A stretch of 64,000 nt of DNA from Mycobacterium sp. DL440 (GTDB lineage Bacteria; Actinomycetota; Actinomycetes; Mycobacteriales; Mycobacteriaceae), in the NCBI RefSeq assembly GCF_011745145.1, contig NZ_CP050191.1, forward strand, positions 521,891-585,890, read 5' to 3'. The position numbers were made by a program, and so were the translations under genes. Below the pieces are notes generated by a model. The model saw only the letters and a program-made list of their open reading frames with translations, did no database searches and was not told where the DNA came from. Numbering within the stretch: position 1 is the stretch's first letter; every line of letters begins with the position of its first letter. This document shows, piece after piece, positions 17,915 to 26,429 of the stretch.

Positions 17915-19693
17915 ATGACACGCATGGTTTCTGAAGGGGCGCAGAAGGTGGCCGGCCGGGTGCTCGGCGTGCTGCGGCGGGCGGGCACGGTGCTGGCCGG
18001 GGCAGCGGCGGTGTGGTTGGTGTGGGCCGTGGTGCTGGGTGCCTGGGCACGGCTGGTGGCGCCGCGCAGTACAGGTGAAAGCGCCTGGTACGTATTCAAC
18101 CTGCACCGGTGGGGCGCCGCCCTGCCGAACCGGATGGCGCTGGCCGTGACGGTGATCGCGGTGGTGCTGATCGCGGCGATGGTCTACAGCGTGTGGCGTG
18201 GACGCACCGACCGCGACCTGGCGGCCACCCCGGCCGGCGCGGCGGGTGTGGCGGCCGTGCTGGTCATCGCCTACGTCAGCCAGGGCATCCCGGCGTTCTA
18301 CCACCGGGTGATGGACAGTGCCCCGGTCACCACGGCGTTGCCTCTCGGTACGGCGGCGTGGTGGTTGTGTCTGGCCGGCGCGGCGGCGACCTTCCTGGCC
18401 GCGCGGGCCTTCCCTCGCCTGGAGCGCGGCTCGGTGAAGTTGCTGGCTGTCGGCGCAGCGATCGCAATTGTGGTTGCCGCGGTGGTGACCGTGGGTGCGT
18501 TGCGCGCCGGTGACGACGCACGCTTCGTCGACGCGACGACGGCGGCAGCTACCGATGTGCCCGGGGTGCCCACCGCGTTGGGGAAGCGGACGTTCACGGT
18601 GTCAGTGCCTGACGCCTTCGCCGAGCGAGACGTGTCGGTATATGACATCGATTCTGCCGGTGCCGGTTTCGCGGTCTATCAGAAGGGCCGCATCACGGCC
18701 TATGGCACCGACGGCAAGGAGCGCTGGCACTACGCGCGCACGGGACCCGGAGACGTGGGCGTCAACGGGATGCGGGTCGTTGACAGTGGCGCCACGGTGT
18801 TGGCGTTCATCGATGGTGGCCTGGTCGGTCTGGATGCGACCACTGGGGAGCAGCTTTGGACCAGTGGGGATGCGGACTTGCACGACGCGGCACGGGGACG
18901 TTTTCGTTTGGCGACCGGTCCGTTCATCGTGGGATGGAACGACGAGCGCGTCTGGACCCGATACGACGGGCGGACCGGCCACGCATTGTGGAGTGTGCCC
19001 GCACCACATCCCGGTTGCGGCATTGTCGAACCCGTCGTGGCCGCGTCCGGTGTGGTGTCCACGGTTCAATGTGAGGACGGCAAGGTCTGGTTGAGTGTGC
19101 TCGATCCCGAGACCGGGGAAATCGGTTGGGACACAGTCCTGTCGGAGGAAAAAATCGACCCGGCGGTGCCGATCGAACAGCGCTACCTCAAGCTGGGGGC
19201 CAGGCCGGCCAACGGCATCGGAGTCTTCATTTCCCTGCTGGGATCCGGTGCGCCCGACTCAGCCCTGTATGCCGACATCGTTCATCGCACTGTCACCGCG
19301 TTGCCGGCAGACGGACGATTCGCCGAATCATATGGTCCCAGCGATGATTTCGTGGTGTGGTATCTCGATGATCGGACCACCCGGCTGACCCTGTTCGGGC
19401 CTGACGGGCATCAACGGTGCCAGGTTCCCGACGGCGTCGAGCCGGTTCGGACGACCGTGCCGAGCCAGCGAGTTGATCAACCTGCCTACGTCGCGTTCCC
19501 TGACAGCCTGGTTCTCGCCGACCGTGGTGCCCGGGGCGCCACGGGCTCACTGCGCACCTTCGATGCGAAGACGTGCGCTCAGACCGCCACGGTGCCAGCC
19601 GAATCGGTGGAGGGCCTGGTGCCGGCCCCGGGTGCGGTGTTGGTGTTGCGGCGCGACGGGCAGACGCTGCAGATCGATGGCTACACCGCCTAG
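17915..19693 (+). CDS. Membrane-anchored PQQ-like beta-propeller protein
   Basis: The 592-aa product starts with about five membrane helices (residues 20-200, for example VLAGAAAVWLVWAVVLGAW and LLAVGAAIAIVVAAVVTVG). An external domain of about 390 residues follows with repeated PQQ/quinoprotein-type blades ending in W: GTDGKERWHYA, LDATTGEQLWTSG, YDGRTGHALWSV, LDPETGEIGWDT. No PQQ-binding disulfide or catalytic site is apparent, so it is more likely a sensor or scaffold than a dehydrogenase. ATG at 17924 is an alternative start. Its TAG stop shares CTAG with the stop of the convergent gene. Confidence 0.7.
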   Translation: MTRMVSEGAQKVAGRVLGVLRRAGTVLAGAAAVWLVWAVVLGAWARLVAPRSTGESAWYVFNLHRWGAALPNRMALAVTVIAVVLIAAMVYSVWRGRTDRDLAATPAGAAGVAAVLVIAYVSQGIPAFYHRVMDSAPVTTALPLGTAAWWLCLAGAAATFLAARAFPRLERGSVKLLAVGAAIAIVVAAVVTVGALRAGDDARFVDATTAAATDVPGVPTALGKRTFTVSVPDAFAERDVSVYDIDSAGAGFAVYQKGRITAYGTDGKERWHYARTGPGDVGVNGMRVVDSGATVLAFIDGGLVGLDATTGEQLWTSGDADLHDAARGRFRLATGPFIVGWNDERVWTRYDGRTGHALWSVPAPHPGCGIVEPVVAASGVVSTVQCEDGKVWLSVLDPETGEIGWDTVLSEEKIDPAVPIEQRYLKLGARPANGIGVFISLLGSGAPDSALYADIVHRTVTALPADGRFAESYGPSDDFVVWYLDDRTTRLTLFGPDGHQRCQVPDGVEPVRTTVPSQRVDQPAYVAFPDSLVLADRGARGATGSLRTFDAKTCAQTATVPAESVEGLVPAPGAVLVLRRDGQTLQIDGYTA

Positions 19694-20598
19694 GTCGGCG
19701 TATTGGCCAGCGCGGGTACGGCTTCTTCGGGGTAGCGGTCCTGGGCGTCCCAGACGTCCCAGGTCTGCACGGCCCAGAACACCGCGAAAAGCACGATGAG
19801 GATGAGTTCGACGGTGATCACGCCGAAGTGCCATCCGAGAATCAGCAGCACCACGCCGGCCACGACGGTGACGAGCATGAGCGCGGCGATGGTCGCGTAG
19901 AACCGGGCCAGGTGCCGGCGCACGGCGGCCCGCGCGTAGCACGCGTGGTAGACCGCCACGAGGGTGATGGCCAGGAACATCGCCACCGCGGCGATCACGT
20001 GTGCGTGTTGGGCGAACCAGTCCCACAACATCAGCGGGGCGCCGGCGATGGCGATGGCCAACAGTGCTGTCGGAAGCCATTTTTCGACCCGCAGCAGCGC
20101 GGTGGCGATGGTCTTCCACGGCGTGGCGGCCTCGGCGCAGGATGGTTCGGACGCCACGGGTGGTTGCTGCGGGCGGCGCCAGCGGCCCAGTGCCAGGTAC
20201 ATCCCGGTGCCGACGGCGACAGCGACGAATAATGCGGCGACGTTGTTGGCGACGCCACCGAACGGGTCGGTGACCGTGGGGAGCCATGGCCGGCACAGGT
20301 CGTCGGGACCGGTGGGAACCAGGGCCACGATGAAAGCCATGAACCCGGAGTAGTTCAGCAGCGCGTCCTCACCGATCCGGCTGCCCTTGTAAGCGATCAG
20401 GCAGATGCCGATCGCGCACAGGGAGGCCAGAAACACCGCGTGGGTGCGGGTGTAGAAGAACGCGCTGATCGACCCCTGCGGGCAACTGTGCGTCCACGTC
20501 AACGCCAATGAGGTCAACAGGAAAACCACCAGCGCGACCAGGCCGACCCGCACGTAGCGGTAGGTCACCATGGTGTCGCTGGTGAAATCGGTGCTCAC
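19690..20598 (-). CDS. Multi-pass membrane protein coupled to an old yellow enzyme
   Basis: A hydrophobic product of 302 aa with eight or so predicted membrane helices, such as LVALVVFLLTSLALTW, FMAFIVALVPTG, VIAAVAMFLAITLVAVY and FGVITVELILIVLFAVFW. A PDDLCRPW loop and several buried His and Cys are visible. I do not recognise the family. The GTG at 20598 is chosen because it overlaps the upstream stop as GTGA; an ATG at 20571 is possible. The tight coupling to the flavin oxidoreductase suggests a joint role, for example electron transfer at the membrane, which is inference. Its stop overlaps that of the convergent propeller gene in CTAG. Confidence 0.6.
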   Translation of the reverse strand: MSTDFTSDTMVTYRYVRVGLVALVVFLLTSLALTWTHSCPQGSISAFFYTRTHAVFLASLCAIGICLIAYKGSRIGEDALLNYSGFMAFIVALVPTGPDDLCRPWLPTVTDPFGGVANNVAALFVAVAVGTGMYLALGRWRRPQQPPVASEPSCAEAATPWKTIATALLRVEKWLPTALLAIAIAGAPLMLWDWFAQHAHVIAAVAMFLAITLVAVYHACYARAAVRRHLARFYATIAALMLVTVVAGVVLLILGWHFGVITVELILIVLFAVFWAVQTWDVWDAQDRYPEEAVPALANTPT

Positions 20599-21818
20599 TT
20601 CACGAGTGTGTCCGGAGCTCCTGTCACCACGCAATGGGTGTGGCTGTAGATGGTCGGCATGCACTCGTTGCAGTGCGTGCACAGCGATTTCACGGAACCT
20701 TTTTCGCTCTCGGCTTTGATCCGGTTGAGCAGGTCCGGCTCGGCGAGCAGCGCGCGGCCCATCGCGACGAAGTCGAAGCCGGCCGCCATCGCCCGGTCCA
20801 TGGTCTCGCGGTTGGTGATGCCGCCCAGCAGGATGATGGGCATGGTCAGCTCGGCGCGGAACTTCTCGGCGTCGCGCATCAGATACGCCTCGTGGTACGG
20901 GTATTCGCGGAAGAACTTGTTGCCGCTCATCCGGATGCCCCAGCTGATCGGGGGTTTGAAGTTCGCGGCGAACTCCTTGACCGGCGCGCCGCCGCGGAAC
21001 AGGTACATCGGGTTGACCAGCGAGCTGCCCGCGGTGAGCTCGATGGCGTCCAGGCCGCCGTCTTCCTCGAGCCACTTCGCCGTCTGCAGCGACTCATCGA
21101 TCGGGATGCCGCCGCGGATGCCGTCGCTCATGTTGAGCTTGGCGATGACGGCGATCTTCTTGCCGCCGTGCTTGTCGACGGCGTCGCGCACCGCGCGCAC
21201 CACACCGCGGGCCACCTTCGCCCGGTTCTCCAGTGAACCGCCGAACTCGTCGGTGCGCCGGTTGATCAGCGGGGACAGGAACGAGCTGGCCAGGTAGTTG
21301 TGGCCGAGGTGCACCTCGACGGCATCGAATCCCGAGTCGATCGCCAGCCGTGCGGCATTGGCGTGGGCTTCGGTGACGTCGCGGATGTCGTCGATGGTGG
21401 CCTTCTTGGCGAACCGCATCGACAGCGGGTTGAAGAATCGCACCGGCGCCAGCGCCTTGGCCTTGTTGGTGCGCGAATTGGCCACCGGCCCGGCGTGGCC
21501 GATCTGGGCACTGATGGCCGCACCCTCGGCGTGGATGGTCTCGGTGAGCTTGGTCAACCCGGGTACCGCTTCCGGCCGCATCCAGATCTGCCAACCGTCG
21601 GTGCGGCCGCCGGGGGACACGGCGCAGTAGGCGACGGTGGTCATGCCGACTCCGCCGGCCGCGGGCAGCCGGTGGTAGTTGATCAAATCCTCGGTGACCA
21701 GCGCATTGGGCGTGGACGCTTCGAAGGTGGCGGCCTTGATGATGCGATTGCGCAGCGTCACCGGACCGAGCTTGGCCTCACTGAAAACATCAGTGAACAC
21801 ATTGGGCTGGGTGTTCAT
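20595..21818 (-). CDS. Old yellow enzyme-family NADH:flavin oxidoreductase with Cys cluster
   Basis: A 407-aa (beta/alpha)8 FMN enzyme. The N-terminus LGPVTLRNRIIKAATFEA, GVGMTTVAYCAVSP, EVHLGHNYLASSFLSPLINRRTD (catalytic H-x2-N and substrate Tyr region) and the phosphate site GGITNRETMDRAMAAGFDFVAMGRALL are all present. The C-terminus holds CTHCNECMPTIYSHTHC. This resembles the 4Fe-4S ligand set of 2,4-dienoyl-CoA reductases, but the protein ends there and lacks their FAD/NADPH domains. The M. tuberculosis counterpart is Rv3359, as recalled. It is divergent from folD by 37 bp and its stop overlaps the next gene's GTG. Substrate unknown. Confidence 0.87.
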   Translation of the reverse strand: MNTQPNVFTDVFSEAKLGPVTLRNRIIKAATFEASTPNALVTEDLINYHRLPAAGGVGMTTVAYCAVSPGGRTDGWQIWMRPEAVPGLTKLTETIHAEGAAISAQIGHAGPVANSRTNKAKALAPVRFFNPLSMRFAKKATIDDIRDVTEAHANAARLAIDSGFDAVEVHLGHNYLASSFLSPLINRRTDEFGGSLENRAKVARGVVRAVRDAVDKHGGKKIAVIAKLNMSDGIRGGIPIDESLQTAKWLEEDGGLDAIELTAGSSLVNPMYLFRGGAPVKEFAANFKPPISWGIRMSGNKFFREYPYHEAYLMRDAEKFRAELTMPIILLGGITNRETMDRAMAAGFDFVAMGRALLAEPDLLNRIKAESEKGSVKSLCTHCNECMPTIYSHTHCVVTGAPDTLVK

Positions 21819-21855
21819 ATGCTGAGCCTGCCACGCGGCTGACACAATGGCACCC

Positions 21856-22707
21856 GTGGGTGCGATTGTGTTGGACGGTAAGGCCACGCGCGACGAGATC
21901 TTCGTCGACCTCAAGCAGCGCGTAGCGAAGTTGACCGAAGCGGGCCGGACGCCCGGGCTCGGAACGGTGCTGGTCGGTGACGACCCCGGCTCGCAGGCCT
22001 ATGTGCGCGGCAAGCATGCCGACTGCGCCAAGGTCGGGATCAACTCGATCCGGCGTGACCTGCCCGCCGACATCACGCAGGCCCAGCTTGACGAGACGAT
22101 CGACGAGCTCAACGCCAACCCGGACTGCACGGGCTACATCGTGCAGCTGCCGCTGCCCAAGCAGCTGGACGAGAACGCCGCGCTGGAGCGCATCGACCCG
22201 GCCAAGGACGCCGACGGTCTGCATCCCACGAACCTCGGTCGGCTGGTGCTCGGCAAGGAAGCGTCGCTTCCTTGTACCCCCCGCGGCATCGTGCACCTGT
22301 TGCGTCGGTTCGAGGTGCCGATCGCCGGGGCCCACGTGGTGGTGATCGGGCGCGGGGTGACGGTCGGCCGGCCGATGGGCCTGTTGCTCACCCGACGCTC
22401 GGAGAACGCCACGGTGACGCTGTGCCACACCGGCACCCGGGATCTGCCTGCTCTGACTCGGCAGGCCGACATCATCATCGCCGCGGTCGGTGTGCCGCAC
22501 ATGGTGACCGCCGACATGGTCAAGCCCGGGGCGGCCGTCGTCGACGTCGGTGTGAGCCGGGTGGACGGCAAGCTCACCGGTGACGTTGCGCCCGACGTCT
22601 GGGATGTGGCCGGGCACGTGTCGCCCAACCCGGGCGGGGTCGGTCCTCTGACGCGGGCGTTCCTGCTGACCAACGTCGTCGAGCTCGAAGAGTCGAAACT
22701 GGCGTGA
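21856..22707 (+). CDS. folD: Bifunctional methylenetetrahydrofolate dehydrogenase/cyclohydrolase FolD
   Basis: A 283-aa enzyme interconverting 5,10-methylene-, methenyl- and 10-formyl-tetrahydrofolate with NADP. Motifs in order: [18 protein letters not shown] (catalytic Tyr and Lys), [22 protein letters not shown], the nucleotide site [18 protein letters not shown], and [17 protein letters not shown]. The GTG at 21856 gives the family start (V)[15 protein letters not shown]; an in-frame ATG at 21847 would add three residues. No ribosome site precedes either, so a leaderless mRNA is likely. It overlaps the DUF3017 gene by GTGA. Confidence 0.95.
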   Translation: MGAIVLDGKATRDEIFVDLKQRVAKLTEAGRTPGLGTVLVGDDPGSQAYVRGKHADCAKVGINSIRRDLPADITQAQLDETIDELNANPDCTGYIVQLPLPKQLDENAALERIDPAKDADGLHPTNLGRLVLGKEASLPCTPRGIVHLLRRFEVPIAGAHVVVIGRGVTVGRPMGLLLTRRSENATVTLCHTGTRDLPALTRQADIIIAAVGVPHMVTADMVKPGAAVVDVGVSRVDGKLTGDVAPDVWDVAGHVSPNPGGVGPLTRAFLLTNVVELEESKLA

Positions 22708-22997
22708 CAGTGAACGAGTTCGTCCGCAAGGTGTTCGCCGGCCAGTGGCCGATCCTGGTGGTCGGGCTGATCTTCATCGCGGCGTTCGCCTTGGTGGTGG
22801 CGGGCTACTGGCGCCGCGGCGCGCTGGTCATCGGGATCGGCGTGGGCGCTGCGGCAGCGCTGCGGCTGGCCCTGACCGATGACCGGGCCGGGCTTCTGGT
22901 GGTGCGTTCGAGGACCATCGACTTCACGACCACCGCGACGGTGAGTGCCATCGTGCTCTACATCGCCTGGACCATCGACCCGTTGGGCACGTCGTAG
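22704..22997 (+). CDS. DUF3017 small membrane protein
   Basis: A 97-aa protein with three hydrophobic helices ([56 protein letters not shown]), a charged [12 protein letters not shown] loop between the second and third, and a short cytoplasmic N-terminus. This matches DUF3017, which sits next to folD in mycobacteria (Rv3355c, as recalled). GTG at 22704 overlaps the folD stop (GTGA). Function unknown. The operon ends at the hairpin at 23012-23058. Confidence 0.8.
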   Translation: MTVNEFVRKVFAGQWPILVVGLIFIAAFALVVAGYWRRGALVIGIGVGAAAALRLALTDDRAGLLVVRSRTIDFTTTATVSAIVLYIAWTIDPLGTS

Positions 22998-23011
22998 TTT
23001 TCCCGCCGAGT

Positions 23012-23058
23012 GGCCAGTTATTGCACGGAAATTGGGAAAACCCGTGTAATAACTGGCC
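23012..23058 (+). terminator. Terminator of folD-DUF3017 operon
   Basis: A 16-bp stem with one G-U pair (ggccagttattgcacg / cgtgtaataactggcc) encloses a 15-nt loop and is followed by TTT. It lies 15 bp past the DUF3017 stop. Confidence 0.7.
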
Positions 23059-23121
23059 TTTCGGCTCGGGGTGCAATTCGGGGGAGGGGGCTGCCCGGCT
23101 ACCCGAATATTCACAGTAAAT

Positions 23122-23155
23122 GCTCAGTGGGCAATATTGCTCAGTGGGCAATATT
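23122..23155. promoter_or_regulatory. Tandem 17-bp repeat with nested dyads, likely TetR operator
   Basis: The unit gctcagtgggcaatatt occurs twice head to tail (23122-23138, 23139-23155), ending 16 bp before the TetR gene. The second copy with its left flank forms a perfect dyad, aatattgc-N7-gcaatatt (23133-23155), and the junction gcaatattgc is itself palindromic. This arrangement suits two repressor dimers. Autoregulation by the adjacent TetR protein is inferred. Confidence 0.6.
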
Positions 23156-23171
23156 TAGTTAGTGTGGTGGC

Positions 23172-23816
23172 ATGGCACCGGGACTGCGGGAACGCAAGAA
23201 GCTCGACACTCGACGGGCGCTGAGCGATGCCGCGCTGACTCTGGCGTTCGAGCGTGGACTGGAGAACGTCACCCGCGAGGACATCGCCAACCTGGCCGGG
23301 GTCTCGCTGCGCACCTTCACGAACTATTTCGCCGGCAAGTACGACGCGCTGGCGTACCGGCAGCAGGAGCGCATGCGCTCCAGTATCGACCTGCTGCGCT
23401 CGCGCCCGGCCGGCGAACCGCTGTGGACCGCGATCGCCGAATCGGTGATTAATCCGGTGGACGCCGACATGTCCGACGTCTATGGTGTGGAGAACGCGCT
23501 GCCGACCCGCCAGCAGCTGGCCGAGGTCCGAAAACTGTTGATGATCCCGGAGATTCGCGATGCCACTTTCCGGGGGATGTCCGACGAGTGGGTGACGGCG
23601 ATCGCCGAGCGGACCGGCACCGACCCGGAACGTGACATGTATCCCCGATTGGTGGCCGCCGTGGTGCGAGCGGTCGGCGATGTCGCGATGGATCAGTACG
23701 GGATCGCCGATCCGCCAGTGTCTTTCACGTCACTACTGCGCAAAGCGTTCGCGGCGGTGGCCGCAGGCCTGCCTGAACCATCACCCAGCCAATCACCACC
23801 GCCGATTTCTACCTGA
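23172..23816 (+). CDS. TetR-family transcriptional regulator
   Basis: A 214-aa protein with an N-terminal TetR DNA-binding domain: RERKKLDTRRALSDAALTLAF, then TREDIANLAGVSLRTFTNYFAGK containing the recognition helix. The remainder is an all-helical ligand/dimer domain and a Pro/Ser-rich tail (EPSPSQSPPP). It is followed at 80 bp by a same-strand FAD monooxygenase, the usual target of such repressors. A double operator-like repeat lies just upstream, so autoregulation is likely. The inducer is probably an aromatic or polyketide-like substrate of the monooxygenase (inference). Confidence 0.88.
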   Translation: MAPGLRERKKLDTRRALSDAALTLAFERGLENVTREDIANLAGVSLRTFTNYFAGKYDALAYRQQERMRSSIDLLRSRPAGEPLWTAIAESVINPVDADMSDVYGVENALPTRQQLAEVRKLLMIPEIRDATFRGMSDEWVTAIAERTGTDPERDMYPRLVAAVVRAVGDVAMDQYGIADPPVSFTSLLRKAFAAVAAGLPEPSPSQSPPPIST

Positions 23817-23895
23817 GGGTTGTCGCGGCGGCCGATCACTAGCCCTGGCGTAGGAACCGGCGCACATAGGGCACCAAACACGTAAGGAGAAACCC

Positions 23896-25434
23896 ATGAC
23901 CAAGACAGACGTCGTAATCTCCGGAGCCGGGCCCAATGGCCTGCTGGTGGCCGGGGAGTTGGCGCTGGCCGGGGTGCGGCCGGTGGTGCTCGAGCAGCTG
24001 GCCGAGCCGAGCCCCGAGCTGAAGGCCAACGGCATTGTCGGGCAGGCAAATCGCGTGCTCGACCTGCGAGGCCTGTATCGGGCGCTCAGTGGATCGGACG
24101 AGGCGCCGGAGCCGATGGGCGGCTACATCTTCGCAGGCATGCAGGTGCCGTTCGTCGACGTCGTCGAGAACCCCATGTACGGCATGCTGATTCAACAGCC
24201 CAAGGTGGTGCGCCAGTTGGTGGACTGGGTGCAGAGCCTCGGGGTCGAGATCCGTTGGGGGCATGAGCTCGTCGATCTCCAGCAGGAACCCGATGGCGTC
24301 ACCGTGGAGGTCGCCGCACCCGCGGGCAACTATCGATTGTCGACCACCTACCTCGTCGGCGCCGACGGGGGCCGTAGTCCGGTCAGGAAGCTGACCGGCA
24401 TCGAGTTTCCCGGGCTGACCTCCGAGGTGATCGCGCGGGTAGCCCACGTCACCGTGCCCGACGAATTGCGCGACGGTTACGGTGCGCTGAATCTCCCGGG
24501 TGTGGGGCAGGTCCCTTTCGGGCACAATCGATTCGACGGCGGGGTCCTCATCTATGCCGAATTCCAGCCGGGGCGCTCGATGGTGGGGACCATCGAGTAC
24601 GGTTCAATCCTTCCTGACGATGCGCCGGAGCTGACGATCGAGGAGCTGCGTGCGAGTGTCGAACGGGTGGTCGGGGCCGACCTGCCGATCCAACGGCCGA
24701 ACTGGCCTGGGCCGCATGCCCTGCGCCGGATCAATGGCCAGAACACCCGTCAGGCTGCGCAGTACCGCGCGGGCAATGTCTTCCTGGTGGGCGATGCCGC
24801 ACATGTCCACTCGGCCATGGGCGGTCCCGGCCTGAACCTGGGACTGCAGGATGCCATGAACCTGGGCTGGAAACTGGCCGCCACAGTGCAGGGGCGGGCA
24901 CCCGAGGATCTGCTGGACAGCTATCACAGCGAACGTTGGCCGGCGGGGCAACGGGTGATGATGCAATCCATGGCGCAGGCCGCCTTGATGGCTGCCGGGC
25001 CTGAAGTCACTGCACTACGAACCCTTTTCGGCGAACTCCTGGCGACGCCGGATGGCTCCGCGCACATCGCCGGGGTGTTGGCCGGCTCCGATGTTCGTTA
25101 CGACGTCGGTGACGAGCATCGGCTGTCCGGGTATTTCGTCCCCGATTTTGTCCTGGACGACGGTCGCCGGATTGCCGAGCTGCTGCAGACGGGAAGGCCG
25201 TTGTTGCTCGACTTGTCTGGCGGCGACTGCGCGGACGCGATTGGGGGCTGGGGAGACCGGCTCGACATCCAAGTGGCGACATTGGCCGGACCGCCCGCCG
25301 CAGCGATGCTGATTCGGCCAGACGGCTATGTCGCCTGGGCCGCAGACGAATTCGCCGAGAGCGACCAAGACCGACTGCGCGGTGCGCTGCAGCGCTGGTT
25401 CGGCGCCTCGGCCGGCGAGAAACTCAGCGCCTGA
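23896..25434 (+). CDS. FAD-dependent aromatic hydroxylase (rifampicin-monooxygenase/PheA-TfdB class)
   Basis: A 512-aa class A flavoprotein monooxygenase. It has the dinucleotide fold VVISGAGPNGLLVAGELAL, the arginine-bearing QANRVLDLRGLY loop, the DG motif VGADGGRSPVRK and the GD motif LVGDAAHVHSAMGGPGLNLGLQDAMNLGWKLA. A C-terminal thioredoxin-like domain (RPLLLDLSGGD to YVAWAADEF) is found in the phenol hydroxylase/Rox branch. A strong AAGGAG ribosome site precedes the ATG. It probably hydroxylates an aromatic compound, possibly a drug; closeness to true Rox enzymes must be tested. The 3' end overlaps the convergent gene by 11 bp. Confidence 0.85.
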   Translation: MTKTDVVISGAGPNGLLVAGELALAGVRPVVLEQLAEPSPELKANGIVGQANRVLDLRGLYRALSGSDEAPEPMGGYIFAGMQVPFVDVVENPMYGMLIQQPKVVRQLVDWVQSLGVEIRWGHELVDLQQEPDGVTVEVAAPAGNYRLSTTYLVGADGGRSPVRKLTGIEFPGLTSEVIARVAHVTVPDELRDGYGALNLPGVGQVPFGHNRFDGGVLIYAEFQPGRSMVGTIEYGSILPDDAPELTIEELRASVERVVGADLPIQRPNWPGPHALRRINGQNTRQAAQYRAGNVFLVGDAAHVHSAMGGPGLNLGLQDAMNLGWKLAATVQGRAPEDLLDSYHSERWPAGQRVMMQSMAQAALMAAGPEVTALRTLFGELLATPDGSAHIAGVLAGSDVRYDVGDEHRLSGYFVPDFVLDDGRRIAELLQTGRPLLLDLSGGDCADAIGGWGDRLDIQVATLAGPPAAAMLIRPDGYVAWAADEFAESDQDRLRGALQRWFGASAGEKLSA

Positions 25435-25843
25435 GGGCGCGGCGCAGGAGGCCGGGGCGGCGGGCGAGCTTCGGTCCGAGCAGGAGGGTGAATACCGTGG
25501 TCGCCAACAGCGGCCGCAGGTGTGGACGCAGGCGTCGGATCTGGCCGTCGCCATCGAGGTCGAATACGAGCGCATCGGTGATGGTGACGCCTGCGATCCT
25601 ACCTTCGCTGACCGCCACGCGCGTCGGGCCTTCGCCGATCGTCTCCTGCCAATCGAGCTCTCGCAGACCGCCGTATACCGCAGTGAGCAGCGCGCGGAGA
25701 TCGTCGTGTCCGCGGAACACCATCTGGCCGGACAACGGGGAGACGAGTTCTGCGTCCGGGGCCAATGCGGTCATCAGTCGGTCGATGTCGTTGGCGCGGG
25801 TGGCCTCGCAGAACACGGTGATCGAGTCTGTCTTCGTCGTCAT
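25424..25843 (-). CDS. SnoaL/NTF2-like protein
   Basis: A 139-aa alpha+beta barrel protein of the SnoaL-like/limonene epoxide hydrolase superfamily: an N-terminal helix pair (TVFCEATRANDIDRLMTALAPDAELVSPL), then FRGHDDLRALLTAVYGGL and strands around RVAVSEGRIAGVTITDALVFDLDGDGQI. No epoxide-hydrolase Asp-Arg-Asp triad is obvious. ATG at 25843 is chosen because AAGGA lies 7 nt upstream; a GTG at 25849 is too close to it. It is divergent from an HxlR regulator and shares its operator region. It converges with the FAD enzyme with an 11-bp overlap. Confidence 0.75.
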   Translation of the reverse strand: MTTKTDSITVFCEATRANDIDRLMTALAPDAELVSPLSGQMVFRGHDDLRALLTAVYGGLRELDWQETIGEGPTRVAVSEGRIAGVTITDALVFDLDGDGQIRRLRPHLRPLLATTVFTLLLGPKLARRPGLLRRALRR

Positions 25844-25890
25844 CGCCACATCCTTGAGTCGCTTGCGAATTACAACCCACCCTAATCCCG

Positions 25891-25913
25891 GTCCATTGCA
25901 ATTCGCAATGGAC
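25891..25913. promoter_or_regulatory. Operator-like dyad in SnoaL/HxlR divergent promoter
   Basis: A perfect inverted repeat gtccattgc-N5-gcaatggac ends 12 bp before the HxlR start. A second inverted pair, ttgcgaatt (25863-25871) and aattcgcaa (25900-25908), overlaps it. HxlR proteins often repress a divergent gene by binding such dyads, so it is a good candidate site for its own regulator. Confidence 0.55.
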
Positions 25914-25925
25914 TACGGTTGAAGT

Positions 25926-26423
25926 GTGCCCAAACAGTCCTTCGGCGATATCGCGTGCTCGATTGCGCGGGCCGTCGACGTCGTCGGGCAGCGCTGGACC
26001 CCGTTGATCCTGCGAGACCTGTTCGCGGGGTTGGTTCGGTTCGAGGACATCCGCCGTGACCTCGGTATCGCGTCGAACATCTTGGCTGTGCGTCTCGACG
26101 ACCTCGAAGGCCACGGGGTCGTGGAACGGAGGCAGTACCAGAGCGCGCCACCGCGGTACGAGTACCTGCTCACCGAGAAAGGTCGTGACCTCTACCCGGT
26201 GATCGCGACGATGCTGGCGTGGGGGGACAGGTGGCAGGCCGGGCCGGACGGGCCGCCGGCCCTACTTGTCCACAACGAATGTGGCTGCGTCACGACGGCG
26301 AAGACGGTGTGCGCGCAGTGCGGTGGAGAACTCCGTGCCGACACGGCGACCGCCACGGGCGGCCCGGGCGCGCGGCCCGGGCCGGGTACGGCCGTCATCG
26401 GCGAGTTCCTCGCGGGCGCCTGA
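25926..26423 (+). CDS. HxlR-family winged-helix regulator with Cys-rich tail
   Basis: The 165-aa product has the HxlR winged helix: CSIARAVDVVGQRWTPLILRDLF with the N-terminal redox-type Cys, RFEDIRRDLGIASNILAVRLDDLEGHGVVERR, and the wing YEYLLTEKGRDLYPVI. A C-terminal segment HNECGCVTTAKTVCAQCGGEL has four Cys in C-x-C and C-x2-C spacing and looks like a small zinc ribbon, as in some mycobacterial HxlR members. A redox or metal signal is therefore possible. It is divergent from the SnoaL gene with a shared dyad, and its stop lies 6 bp from the convergent methyltransferase. Confidence 0.85.
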   Translation: MPKQSFGDIACSIARAVDVVGQRWTPLILRDLFAGLVRFEDIRRDLGIASNILAVRLDDLEGHGVVERRQYQSAPPRYEYLLTEKGRDLYPVIATMLAWGDRWQAGPDGPPALLVHNECGCVTTAKTVCAQCGGELRADTATATGGPGARPGPGTAVIGEFLAGA

Positions 26424-26429
26424 CCGGCC

